Assembly (NCBI GenBank): GCA_019240405.1
Contig: JAFAYL010000059.1
Span: 1-64,000, forward strand
Direction: 5' to 3'
DNA from: Acidobacteriaceae bacterium
GTDB lineage: Bacteria; Acidobacteriota; Terriglobia; Bryobacterales; Bryobacteraceae
Length of the DNA: 64,000 nt
Shown: in pieces, positions 43,714 to 52,666 of the stretch
Position numbering within the stretch: position 1 is the stretch's first letter
Layout: each line of letters begins with the position of its first letter
Position numbers and translations under genes: made by a program
The notes under the pieces: model-generated
Database searches by the model: none
What the model was told of the DNA's origin: nothing
Seen by the model: only the letters and a program-made list of their open reading frames with translations

Positions 43714-45648
43714 TTAGATCTCAGCGACCTGTTGGGCGGCAGAAACGCGGGGTACAACGACAGCAGCGTTTTGATAGACCCTGTTGACTAATTCGATCCA
43801 ATCCGCCTGAAATCTTTCAAAAGTAAACTGGCGAGCGAACTCATATCCTTTATGTGCCAAGTCTGCTCTCGCATCGGGCGAGCTAAGCAACATTTCAGCC
43901 GATTCCCGTAAGCTTTGCAAATCACGACACACGATCTGACCGCCGCCAGTGAGCAGCTCGCCCATGCCGCCCTGGCCTGACCCAAGAACTGGCGTCCGGC
44001 AAAGCATCGCCTCATGAGCAGTCCGGCACCAGCCTTCAGAAAACTTCGACATAGTCACGGCAATCGTCGAAGCAGCAAGCAAGCAGAGATAATCGCGTCT
44101 GCTGAGCGCCACAACGCGTATGAACGGGTGACCGCGCCCCGCGACCCCGGAAGCCACCAAATGCGCGTCCAAATCGTTCAAGGCATCAAAGGCTTCTTCT
44201 ACGCCTTTACCCGGACCATAATTGCCGAGATAGATGATTGGTTTTTCCGTGAGATTGTAGCGTTCCTTGAAATCGTCTACTTCAGCCGGCGAGATGGTAA
44301 AGTCATCCAATTTGAACGCATTGTAAACGGTGTGAACATTTTTCAAGCCACGGCTCACCAAGTACTGCCGCCAATACTCAGAGACGACCACGACGGCCGC
44401 GAACTTTGATAAGCGCCGCATAACACGTTGCTCGATGGCGCTATAAACGAAGCTCACTGCAGAGCCGATATGGTGCAACATGATAATGGTCGGCATTTCC
44501 TCGGTCTCGAGCAGTCCCGCCAAAAAGGTCTTAATCACAAGGCTTTGTTGGGGCAAGTGTTTCAAATCTCGCCTGACTCGGGTGAGGACTGCAGGAGCGG
44601 CCAAATGCTTCAGCGGCCCCCATTTTCTGAAATCGATTGTAATTCTCGAGACGTCTAACTCGCTAGATAAAGCCTCAACCACCATGCGTTCATAGGCATT
44701 GCCGCCATAGGCCAGGTTGTAATCGACGACTACGACTCTGGAGGGAGAGCTATGGGCGACGGATGAGGTTTTTGAAATCATCGCCGTATTACGGGCAGGT
44801 TCGACAGTTTCGTCCGGGTCCCCCTGTATGAAGATAGATGCAAGCTGTAAATATTTGGAATAACCAAAGATCGATTTCGGGATTCGCAAGAGGCTTTGGC
44901 GCGCACGCCGGGCCAAGAGATGGCTTCCCATTGAGAACTTCAGGAACTCGGTCACGGGAGTGTTGCGAAGGACGACGACACGCTGCAAGCTGAAAAGATC
45001 GGTTCCGGAAGTATTCACGCCGGCGCGGCTCGTCGCCGCCGAACGGTAGCCCGCTTCTCGAATAAGTTCAGCGAGCCTTCGGTTCCAGAATCCGGATGGA
45101 GCAGAGAAGTGATTCACGGGGCGGCCAAGGATATCCTCAAGTTTTCTTTTGGCGTCCGCGATTTCTACTTGGAGGTGAATGGGGCCGATTTCCGTGAGAT
45201 TTGTGTGTGTCATCGAATGACAACCAATTTCGAAGCCCCTGGCTTGCAGCTCACGAAGCTGGCGAATGCTAAGGTAGCCTGGCTTTTCCAACCATCCCAC
45301 GACGACATAAAACGTCGCATTGAACGTCGCTTCCTCGAGAATGGGCGCCGCCGCGATGAAATCCGATTCACAGCCGTCATCGAAAGTGAACACCACAGCG
45401 CTTTTTTGATTCAGATCCACCAGAGCTTGGCTTACATTCAGGCCGCGCCACTGATGGATCTTTAACTGCTGAACCTGCTTCCTTAAATCGCTTTCACGAA
45501 CGACATAGCGCCCGTACGTTCTCTGCGGATTCAGTCGTTTCCGGCCGGGAATGCCCAGCTCGTGATACATCAGAAAAACGGTACCGGCGGAACGGATCGG
45601 TTTCAGTTCCGGTATGCGCCGTATCATTGTTGGTTCGGTGTTTCCCAT
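43714..45648 (-). CDS. Polysaccharide deacetylase - GT4 glycosyltransferase fusion
   Basis: 644 residues from the ATG at 45648; a later ATG at 45627 is also possible. The N-terminal half (~20-270) is a NodB-type carbohydrate esterase: 'VFTFDDGCESD' with metal/catalytic Asp90-Asp91, and 'IGCHSMTHTNL' with the metal ligands His144 and His148. A linker of about 50 residues follows. The C-terminal half (~310-644) is a GT-B glycosyltransferase of the GT4 type: 'YNLAYGGNAYERMV', 'VVVSEYWRQYLVSRGLKNVHTVYNAF' region, 'PIIYLGNYGPGKGVEE' and 'SEGWCRTAHEAMLCRTPVLGSGQGGMGEL' region with the donor-binding Glu. Such a protein may deacetylate and glycosylate the same lipid-linked chain. No frameshift is visible, so it is a true fusion. 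Confidence 0.9.
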   Translation of the reverse strand: MGNTEPTMIRRIPELKPIRSAGTVFLMYHELGIPGRKRLNPQRTYGRYVVRESDLRKQVQQLKIHQWRGLNVSQALVDLNQKSAVVFTFDDGCESDFIAAAPILEEATFNATFYVVVGWLEKPGYLSIRQLRELQARGFEIGCHSMTHTNLTEIGPIHLQVEIADAKRKLEDILGRPVNHFSAPSGFWNRRLAELIREAGYRSAATSRAGVNTSGTDLFSLQRVVVLRNTPVTEFLKFSMGSHLLARRARQSLLRIPKSIFGYSKYLQLASIFIQGDPDETVEPARNTAMISKTSSVAHSSPSRVVVVDYNLAYGGNAYERMVVEALSSELDVSRITIDFRKWGPLKHLAAPAVLTRVRRDLKHLPQQSLVIKTFLAGLLETEEMPTIIMLHHIGSAVSFVYSAIEQRVMRRLSKFAAVVVVSEYWRQYLVSRGLKNVHTVYNAFKLDDFTISPAEVDDFKERYNLTEKPIIYLGNYGPGKGVEEAFDALNDLDAHLVASGVAGRGHPFIRVVALSRRDYLCLLAASTIAVTMSKFSEGWCRTAHEAMLCRTPVLGSGQGGMGELLTGGGQIVCRDLQSLRESAEMLLSSPDARADLAHKGYEFARQFTFERFQADWIELVNRVYQNAAVVVPRVSAAQQVAEI

Positions 45649-45687
45649 ATCGAACAACGCTGTGATTGCGATGACGAAATTAGATTC

Positions 45688-47223
45688 TTACAGGACGGGG
45701 TATCGAGGCGCTTGTTCTACGATAGACGGCGCGAAGTGTTCTCTACTTCCGATTTCCAATTCATGAACGATCGCTTCGGCGACGGACCTCACGTTGGGGG
45801 ACTCCGCTACTCGTGAAATCGCCAGCGGGTCGGCCCATTCACCTATATGCGCGGTTTCGATAGTAGCCCATACAAACTTAAGCAAGAGCTCACGGTCGGG
45901 TGTGAAGCCCTGGAGCGCTTCCCTCATCAGCGCAGGCAACTGGGCTAAATCGCGGCACCGATACAGTAGATCGAAGAAGCCATAAACGAGGTCACCAAAC
46001 GCGATCGCCGGTTTCTCATACAGAATAGCTTCAAAGGCGGTCGTTCCGACGATGGTGAATATGGCATCCGAGTTCTGGATGATCACATGGCTGTCGAATC
46101 CGGGCGAGAGCAGTTGGACGTTCGGGAGCTTCTTGAGCTCGCGATAGTAAGGCAGGGTTCTGCGGCCGCGCATGGCCGGATGGTCTTTCACCACGAGACG
46201 ATAACCGGCGGGGATGCTCCTCGCGATGTTCTCGATCAAAGCTAATTGGTTCGAGCAGAATGGAGCGCGAATGTCCGGAGTAAACTCCGGTTGCACATGC
46301 AGCGGGAAGTACACTTTATGGCCCGGCAACAGCTCGCGATCAAAGATTGCGTGTTCCCCGATGAAGTGTCGGATGATGCTGAGGGCATCGAAAATCAATG
46401 AGTCCCAGGGAGGAGTGCCGTTATAGGACCCGACCTCGAACCAGCCGTCCTCGCGATACGTTCGCAACCGGAACGGGATGCGACCTAACCTTTTTACGAT
46501 TCGCTCGAAAGCGATTTTGTCCAACTTGGCGGGCGGACGCGCAACGGCGAGGTGATGCGGAGCTTTTACGTGCTGGGTGCGGAAGCGGAGTATGTATTCT
46601 TCAGCAACGCGACGTTCTTCCGGTTGGAGACGGCGCTCCTTCGCCTGTTCATAAACTGCTTCGGTGGTCTCCCACATCCCGCCCGGCGAGCGAATGAAGG
46701 TGAAGCGCCCAGGCAGGGGGCTCGGATAGGGAATGAGGTAAGGGATCTTGCGCTGCTCGGCGAAGCACCAACCGATCCATTCCGAAGCGCAAGCGACTTC
46801 GCCAATGATAATATCGGGAGCCGATTCGGTGAACAACTCATCCCAGAACCTGCAAACCGAGGCGATAATTTTTAGAATTCTTTCGAATGGATATTTCCGG
46901 ATGATACGGTCCGAATGCACCATAAGATTGAAATTCGCGTCGCACAGATGCGGTTCAAGGGTTTCGAGATACTGAATACAATCCTCAAGATCGTGGCGCA
47001 GGGCGTCCCGCTTTAAATGAGCCGCGACATTGTAGATTCGTTCGAAAATCCGGAGCTGTGGTAGTTCGGACGTGGGTGTCGCAAAAGTAACCACCGAGGG
47101 TCGCCAACCATAGTCGCGTGCAAGCGCTTCGGCAAGCTGCGGCATAAAACCGTAATATTCGCCCTTGCAAATGAAGAGTACCTTCACGGGTGATGACTGA
47201 CTGCCGGCCGTAGAGTCTTTCAT
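45688..47223 (-). CDS. Capsule-polysaccharide-biosynthesis-like glycosyltransferase
   Basis: 511 residues. GT-B-like organisation: N-terminal half 'VLFICKGEYYGFMPQLAEAL' and 'APDIIIGEVACASEWIGWCF'; C-terminal half 'YRLVVKDHPAMRGRRTLPYY' and 'IFTIVGTTAFEAILYEKPAIAFG', which is the donor-site pattern of the Capsule_synth/KpsS-like and sialyl/Kdo-transferase families. The reaction would add a sugar, possibly a nonulosonate, to the growing chain; this is inference. Cytoplasmic or peripheral. The starting ATG is followed by a Ser-rich linker; no signal peptide. It lies 30 nt upstream of the deacetylase fusion gene. Confidence 0.75.
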   Translation of the reverse strand: MKDSTAGSQSSPVKVLFICKGEYYGFMPQLAEALARDYGWRPSVVTFATPTSELPQLRIFERIYNVAAHLKRDALRHDLEDCIQYLETLEPHLCDANFNLMVHSDRIIRKYPFERILKIIASVCRFWDELFTESAPDIIIGEVACASEWIGWCFAEQRKIPYLIPYPSPLPGRFTFIRSPGGMWETTEAVYEQAKERRLQPEERRVAEEYILRFRTQHVKAPHHLAVARPPAKLDKIAFERIVKRLGRIPFRLRTYREDGWFEVGSYNGTPPWDSLIFDALSIIRHFIGEHAIFDRELLPGHKVYFPLHVQPEFTPDIRAPFCSNQLALIENIARSIPAGYRLVVKDHPAMRGRRTLPYYRELKKLPNVQLLSPGFDSHVIIQNSDAIFTIVGTTAFEAILYEKPAIAFGDLVYGFFDLLYRCRDLAQLPALMREALQGFTPDRELLLKFVWATIETAHIGEWADPLAISRVAESPNVRSVAEAIVHELEIGSREHFAPSIVEQAPRYPVL

Positions 47224-47244
47224 GGGAACCGTAAGAGCGTTTTG

Positions 47245-48789
47245 TCAGGCCCTCGATTTCGAAAACGATCTTTGCAGGGTCAGGAGTTCGCTCATTCGCA
47301 AATATTTGGTGATCGCTAATCCGATCAGAAAAACGACACAGCCTGCCATCAGCCGGAACACGGCACCGGCCGCGGAAATAGTGGCAAAACGCCAGAAGTG
47401 CCCGAGAAGCCAAACGCCCGCAAGAGCCGTACCCGCCTGCAAAATCCAGATAAGGCGAAAGGTCTTGCGAAAAATGTCCCAGTTGAGGACGATAACGCCG
47501 ACAGCGCCCGCCACAGACGATAGGAACTGACTCCAGCCTGCGCCGATAATTCCCATCCGTGGAAGAAGAATTACATCGAATACGATGACGAGCAGTCCCA
47601 TGCCGGCCCAAACCACTGTTGACCACCATACACGCAATCGCACATACAGCAGAACGATATAGAGCATGACGATGCTCATGAACACGCCTTGTAATCCCAG
47701 AATGGCGAGTGTGGGACCACCCGAGGCAAACGCGTGAGTAGTCAGCAAGTGTAGGATCTGCTGAGGGAACGTAATGAGCATCGCGGTGGCTCCAATTGCT
47801 ACGCCGATCACGAATTTCTGTACACCTGAGAAGCGCGAGTAAAATTGATTCCAATCTCCGGCGTCGTACAAAGCAGACATTTCGGGCAGCAGCACATCGT
47901 TGAGAGGTCCGACGAAGAAGAAGCCCAGCGCCGAAACTGCGAAACATACACTGTAAATGCCGACTTCCTTCAGGTTGAGATAGTAAGCCACAAGGTAGCG
48001 ATCAGCCGAAAGAGATAGTAAGGAGACCAGCCCGCCTGGAATCAAAGCTAACCCATACGGAAGATATTTCACCCATATGCTCCGGTTTGGGGATACGAAG
48101 CGGACCTGCTGGTAGCGAATTAAATAGAGGATACCGAGCAGTACGGAGATCGCGCCGATGAACAACGAGCCGACGAGGAGTGTGATCGGATCGTGCGTCC
48201 ACAAGACCAAAAGAATCAAGATGCCAGCCTCCGGCACTTGGCGAGCGAGCGTGAAGAACGCCCAAATGCGATTTAAGCGAAGCGCGCGTAGGAGGCCGCG
48301 CATCATTTCGAACCAAGTCTCGAGAGGTAAGCAAGCCGCTGCGATCAACAGAACTGTACGCCCGCGGTAATCGTGAAATAGCAGCTTCGAGAAGGCGTTC
48401 GAGCAGACGGCGAGCGCCAGTGCGACAAGTGCGGCCGCAATCGAAGTGGCGGCCAACACTGAGGAAAAGCTTTGATGGATGCCTTCCTTTGTCCGGTTTG
48501 CGGGCAGAAATCGCATCATCGCGTTGCCCTGCGTTAAACTTGTCACGACGGTTGCAGCTAGAAGGGTCGTTTGAAAAAGTGACCAGATCCCGAAGCCGCT
48601 TGGGCCTAGAGCTTTCGCGAAGAAGATGACCCATAAATACGCGCGCAGCTTCTGAAACGGCAGCGGCAGGTTTGCAAAGAATACATCGCGAACAAATCTA
48701 GTGGTTGAGCGTTTCGACTGCCCGGGAGATCCCGCTTGGGGCTGGCTCATTTCAGCATCGTCTTTTTGGAGGACGGTGGATGATGACAT
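47245..48789 (-). CDS. wzx: Polysaccharide flippase (Wzx/MATE-like)
   Basis: 514 residues with about 12-14 membrane segments, beginning after a polar N-terminal tail at 'FFANLPLPFQKLRAYLWVIFFAKALGPSGFGIW' (partly quoted). 'LGPSGFGIWSLFQT' is the conserved start of polysaccharide transport proteins of the MOP exporter superfamily. They move undecaprenyl-linked repeat units to the periplasmic side for polymerisation by Wzy. Several further helices, for example 'TLAILGLQGVFMSIVMLYIV' and 'AVGVIVLNWDIFRKTF', complete the fold. Placement in the polysaccharide run supports the call. Confidence 0.88.
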   Translation of the reverse strand: MSSSTVLQKDDAEMSQPQAGSPGQSKRSTTRFVRDVFFANLPLPFQKLRAYLWVIFFAKALGPSGFGIWSLFQTTLLAATVVTSLTQGNAMMRFLPANRTKEGIHQSFSSVLAATSIAAALVALALAVCSNAFSKLLFHDYRGRTVLLIAAACLPLETWFEMMRGLLRALRLNRIWAFFTLARQVPEAGILILLVLWTHDPITLLVGSLFIGAISVLLGILYLIRYQQVRFVSPNRSIWVKYLPYGLALIPGGLVSLLSLSADRYLVAYYLNLKEVGIYSVCFAVSALGFFFVGPLNDVLLPEMSALYDAGDWNQFYSRFSGVQKFVIGVAIGATAMLITFPQQILHLLTTHAFASGGPTLAILGLQGVFMSIVMLYIVLLYVRLRVWWSTVVWAGMGLLVIVFDVILLPRMGIIGAGWSQFLSSVAGAVGVIVLNWDIFRKTFRLIWILQAGTALAGVWLLGHFWRFATISAAGAVFRLMAGCVVFLIGLAITKYLRMSELLTLQRSFSKSRA

Positions 48790-48862
48790 ACTGAGAAAGC
48801 TAAACCAGAAAATCAGATTTCATGAGAGGCGGATTGTCCCAGGGGTCCGGTTCTCGCCGCCG

Positions 48863-49675
48863 TCATTTCCGGCACGCGATTACTTTCGATTCGCCAAACC
48901 CGAGAACGGCGGGCTTCGTGGTGTTGACTTCATGGCGCCAAAATGCATCGTCGGCAAATACTTTCAGCACTAAGGGCAAATGACCGTCCTGTGAAAACAG
49001 TGTGCCGCCGGCCGGTATCTGGGGCCAGAGGTGCTTGAGGCATGTCTTGGTAGAGGAGGCCAGATCGACATCTAGATACGCGACCGCGACTGGCTCTCTG
49101 AAATCCGGCATCGTACTGTCGAAAAATCCCTTTACAAATCGGCAGACCTTAATATCACCGAACCTGCGCACATTTCCCGAGACCTCCTCGAGAGTTCCTG
49201 CGTAATCGCCTTCTGCAAATTTGACCTCACCTCCCCAAATGTTTTTATCGTGGGGCTCAGAATTATCGGGAATTCCCTCGAACGAATCGAAGACGACCAG
49301 TTCGCGCCCGGCGAGCGCCGCAGCCAGACTAAGCTTCGCCGTGCTGCCACCTTTGCAGCAGCCTGCCTCGACGATCACACCGGGCACTTCGGGTGGCAGA
49401 GCAAGTATGGCTTTGATAGGAGCAAAGATCTCGGATTGGCTGTGATAGCACGTCACGTGGCGAGTAATTAGGAAGAGCCGTTTCACAAGTTCCCAACGCT
49501 GAACAAACCTCGCATTCCGGTGTTTTCTGAACAAGAACGAGCAGACCGCGAAGATGTCTCTCGTACGGAACAACTGGTAAGTAAGCAGGAGATAACGTGG
49601 AATGCGTGACTTGATTTTTTCCTTTAGCGTGATACGTGTCGCACTCGCCCGAGGCGAGTGCACGTGACTAGTCAT
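48863..49675 (-). CDS. TylF/MycF-type class I SAM-dependent methyltransferase
   Basis: 270 residues. SAM site 'GVIVEAGCCKGGSTAKLSLAA' (motif I, E-x-G-x-x-x-G), then 'VFDSFEGIPD' (the acidic loop typical of TylF/MycF enzymes) and 'VAVAYLDVDLASSTKTCLKHLWP' with the DVD metal-binding acids of the family. TylF-like enzymes O-methylate deoxy sugars in a Mg-dependent way. Here it would methylate a sugar of the repeat unit or a non-sugar decoration. An N-terminal basic region of ~40 residues precedes the fold. Neighbours are a 2-oxoglutarate dioxygenase-like and an Asn-synthase-like protein. Confidence 0.85.
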   Translation of the reverse strand: MTSHVHSPRASATRITLKEKIKSRIPRYLLLTYQLFRTRDIFAVCSFLFRKHRNARFVQRWELVKRLFLITRHVTCYHSQSEIFAPIKAILALPPEVPGVIVEAGCCKGGSTAKLSLAAALAGRELVVFDSFEGIPDNSEPHDKNIWGGEVKFAEGDYAGTLEEVSGNVRRFGDIKVCRFVKGFFDSTMPDFREPVAVAYLDVDLASSTKTCLKHLWPQIPAGGTLFSQDGHLPLVLKVFADDAFWRHEVNTTKPAVLGFGESKVIACRK

Positions 49676-49709
49676 TGGCTTTTTTATGATAGAGCGTCCG
49701 CGCTATGCC

Positions 49710-50621
49710 TTACGACCCCAATCGGGAAAGGCTGTACTGAAGCTGTAGAATCAAGCGCCGCTTACGAGGATTCGTACCCTTGTGGTAACAGAAGGTGTCT
49801 TCGAAGAACCCTTCTCCAGCACGGCCGGTCATAACTCTGAGCCTCTCTTTGTAGCGGGCGGCCGCCTGCTCATCCGTCAGGCGGCGATGACCCTTTTCAA
49901 AAAAATCCTTTTTGCGATGTGTGCCTTCGATGATGACGTGTGGTCCTCGCTCCTCGTTCACATCGTTCAAGTAAATAAAAAGCTTCAGAAAGCGGTAGTC
50001 GTCAATGTCGTAGTGAAACCCGTATTCGGGAGTGTATAGATCGGTGTCGCTCTTCGGTATGTATGGGTAAGACCACCAGATCTGGGTGGACAAAAGGATT
50101 GGTTCGTTTTCGAGATAGCCTTTGGCAACATCGAGGATGAATGGATCATGGACCAACCCGTCGACGGTTGCGCACGCGCGATGGGGATTGTGGCAGCGGA
50201 AAAGAATATTGCCGGGCAGGGGATTGCTTTCGTTCACCAGATCAATTTTGACCCGCCGATCCGGGCTATGGTCCGGGACAAATTCTGCCCGTGCAGAAAA
50301 GTTCAATATGTCTTGGAGACTCTGCTCCGGAAGAGATATGCCGCTCGCGTAACCATCCCGGCGGAGGCGTTCGACGACTGTGAATGGTGAGCAGTTCGGG
50401 AAAAGTGTTTCGGCCGATCTTGGCAAAGGCTGGTTGCGGCGATACGAAGTCCTAAATCGTACCGCGGCGTCGCGCAGCATGTTGCTTCGCGAGATCAAAC
50501 GCATGGCGCGGTAGCTGAATGGCTGTTTGCGATCAAGCAGCTCTCCCACCGGGGAGGCGGCCAGCCATTTGAACGCAGAGGCTCGTTTAGCAATTTCAAG
50601 TGCTTTGTTGGTTGCGACCAT
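49710..50621 (-). CDS. Phytanoyl-CoA dioxygenase-family protein (Fe/2-oxoglutarate oxygenase)
   Basis: 303 residues from the ATG at 50621; a TTG at 50657 is rejected because it lies inside the neighbouring gene. The double-stranded beta-helix shows 'YGFHYDIDDYRFLKLFIYLND' (metal-binding HxD) and 'GPHVIIEGTHRKK' (distal His), followed by a C-terminal 'YHKGTNPRKRRLILQLQYS' with the Arg that binds 2-oxoglutarate. The reaction would be a hydroxylation in the cytoplasm, of a sugar or acyl group. It sits between the methyltransferase and the Asn-synthase-like gene, so it probably works on the same product. Confidence 0.85.
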   Translation of the reverse strand: MVATNKALEIAKRASAFKWLAASPVGELLDRKQPFSYRAMRLISRSNMLRDAAVRFRTSYRRNQPLPRSAETLFPNCSPFTVVERLRRDGYASGISLPEQSLQDILNFSARAEFVPDHSPDRRVKIDLVNESNPLPGNILFRCHNPHRACATVDGLVHDPFILDVAKGYLENEPILLSTQIWWSYPYIPKSDTDLYTPEYGFHYDIDDYRFLKLFIYLNDVNEERGPHVIIEGTHRKKDFFEKGHRRLTDEQAAARYKERLRVMTGRAGEGFFEDTFCYHKGTNPRKRRLILQLQYSLSRLGS

Positions 50622-50643
50622 AGGGAATTCTGAAGCTTTCTTT

Positions 50644-52641
50644 CTAGCGAGCGGCAACTGTTTCGGTTGCTACCTGCGGCGCGACGCTACTCGCGTTCCG
50701 CGTTCGCGCCCATATCTCGAGGGCAGCAATCCTGGAGATAAATCGCGCGTCCGCACACTGCTCACGCCGGCAGAATGCGTTAACCTGTTTCGAAAAATAA
50801 CTTTCGTCGATAAGGTCAAACAGGCCAGGGATGCGATCCGGCAAGGTAAGTTCGCGTAACAAATTTCGGAAATGTTCGCCGATGACGCCGGAAAGAAGGA
50901 GATCTTCAGGGAGCATGGAAGACGCGTTATACGTACGTTTCTTCGCTTGGTAGATCATGCCCGGCCGGCGTAGCTGCGCGCGAATGAGGTGCTTCGGCTC
51001 ACGATAGAGCGCTCTGGCCGAATACGGGATGCTGCCGAAGAAATTCATCACGCGAGCATCCATGAACGGCAATTGCATGATGCCGCCTTCGGATCGATAC
51101 AGGTGGAATAGGAGCCGCGAATCGAGATGTAGCATCACCATATCCATGCTGAGATCGATCATCTGCCGGTAGAAATTCCCGGCGGTAAGCGTGGCGGCGA
51201 TGGGGGCAACGAAATTAGAGGAATACCAATCGGCAACTTCATTGAAACCGATAGCACTCAACATGGGAAAGCCGGCTGGCGATCTGCCGGGCATTTCGCC
51301 GTAACCGAAGACGCGGCCGTCGTAAAAATGCTTGGGATTAGCGATGCCCTCTAGCAAGCTGGCGCACATGAGAGCCCAGCGAGGTCCCGCAAATCTCCTT
51401 ACTGCGGAAATCAACCCGCGGCCGGGCAAAGCGTGTGGTGCCGGAGCGATCTTATGCAGAAGCGGGAGCAGCTTACGGAATGGCGAGGAGAAGAACGCGC
51501 GTCTCAAGGTATAACCGGCGCTCGTCGAGGTGAAATTGTTGTCCGCTAGAGTGTCGGCAAGCTGACCCGCTACGACTGTGTAGCCGGGGCCCCAACGATC
51601 CCGCAAGCGCCGGGCGTAATGCAACCAAACGGGCAGCGCGACTCGAGCGCCGGTCCAAATGGAAGTTGCACAACCGGTCCAATCATCGATCAGGGTTTCG
51701 TCGGTGGGGTCGATGAAGACGCCTACGTGCTCGAGACCGAGCGCGGCAGCCATGCCCCTCGCATTGACTATTTCGTCCTCGCCCGGGTCGTACCCCTTTA
51801 CGCTGCCGGTGATCGCGAGGCACCCGGCCCCGCCGTTACGGGCTGCAATGTTGACGAGCAGCGATGAATCGGCTCCGCCCAGGAGAATCGCGGAATTGCA
51901 GCCGAGCTTATCGGAAACCGACGTGTTCAACAGGTCAAAGAACGCATCGACCGCATGAGACGTGCTTCGGGTGTTCCAGGATGGTTGGGAGTGCCAATAT
52001 CGTACGGTCTCGATCGCAGGAACGGGAGTTGCGCGCTGCACACGCAGATACCTGGCCCGGCCAATGGTCTGCACGCTGGAGCAGATAGAGAACGGTGACG
52101 GGATAAACCCTTCTTGCGCCAACAGGAAGGCAGCCGGAAGGGGGTCGAAGAGATCCGACGAATGGATGAGCAGCGACGGTGTGGAAGAGAAATACAGTGC
52201 GGCCGCTGTGGACCGGGTGAAAATGTCTTCGCAGCCAAACTTATCGACCACGAGATATACCGTATCCAGCATCGGATCCCAGAGCACGATGCTGAAGTTC
52301 CCTTCGAGTCGCGTAAATCCAGACGCGCCCTCAGATCTATATAGGCCGGAGATCGTGTCGGGAGCTTCCTCGATGGGTATACGCCGAACACGGGTACCAG
52401 CACCGTAACTTGAATCCGTCGCAAGCGCGACAGAGCCCATAACAAATATGGATGGGGAGCGATCTCGCGTGGCGGAATTGTGCCATGCCATGAAATGCTC
52501 CAGGTGATTGCCACCGACGGCGAGCCAGACGGCTGAATTGCTGGCTGACCAGACGGAACGCATACCTGCACTCGCGCACCAGGCATCGCCGTTGGCGTGT
52601 GGAGTGTTGGTAATGCCGCCGATAAACTTTGGCAAATTCAT
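50644..52641 (-). CDS. Asparagine-synthase-like amidotransferase without N-terminal Cys
   Basis: 665 residues from the ATG at 52641 (a TTG 18 nt upstream is less likely). N-terminal Ntn-like domain (~1-200): 'RLEGNFSIVLWDPMLDTVYL' and 'VDKFGCEDIF' match the glutaminase domain of AsnB, but the chain begins M-N-L-P instead of M-C-G, so the catalytic Cys is absent. The C-terminal synthetase domain has a PP-loop 'AILLGGADSSLLV' (in place of SGGxDSS) and 'GYDPGEDEIVNARGMAAALGL' (part). It should adenylate a carboxylate and couple it to ammonia or an amine but cannot take ammonia from glutamine itself. Related proteins make amides or beta-lactams; the substrate here is unknown. Confidence 0.85.
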   Translation of the reverse strand: MNLPKFIGGITNTPHANGDAWCASAGMRSVWSASNSAVWLAVGGNHLEHFMAWHNSATRDRSPSIFVMGSVALATDSSYGAGTRVRRIPIEEAPDTISGLYRSEGASGFTRLEGNFSIVLWDPMLDTVYLVVDKFGCEDIFTRSTAAALYFSSTPSLLIHSSDLFDPLPAAFLLAQEGFIPSPFSICSSVQTIGRARYLRVQRATPVPAIETVRYWHSQPSWNTRSTSHAVDAFFDLLNTSVSDKLGCNSAILLGGADSSLLVNIAARNGGAGCLAITGSVKGYDPGEDEIVNARGMAAALGLEHVGVFIDPTDETLIDDWTGCATSIWTGARVALPVWLHYARRLRDRWGPGYTVVAGQLADTLADNNFTSTSAGYTLRRAFFSSPFRKLLPLLHKIAPAPHALPGRGLISAVRRFAGPRWALMCASLLEGIANPKHFYDGRVFGYGEMPGRSPAGFPMLSAIGFNEVADWYSSNFVAPIAATLTAGNFYRQMIDLSMDMVMLHLDSRLLFHLYRSEGGIMQLPFMDARVMNFFGSIPYSARALYREPKHLIRAQLRRPGMIYQAKKRTYNASSMLPEDLLLSGVIGEHFRNLLRELTLPDRIPGLFDLIDESYFSKQVNAFCRREQCADARFISRIAALEIWARTRNASSVAPQVATETVAAR

Positions 52642-52666
52642 TTTTCTAGTGAGATACAAGTTCGGG

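Noticed and set aside
46985-47947. Minus-strand frame of 320 codons overlapping wzx and the capsule-type transferase
   Set aside because: Shadow of wzx in another frame, rich in Arg/Cys and without hydrophobic pattern.
48002-48634. Minus-strand frame of 210 codons inside wzx
   Set aside because: Shadow frame; no family and low-complexity composition.
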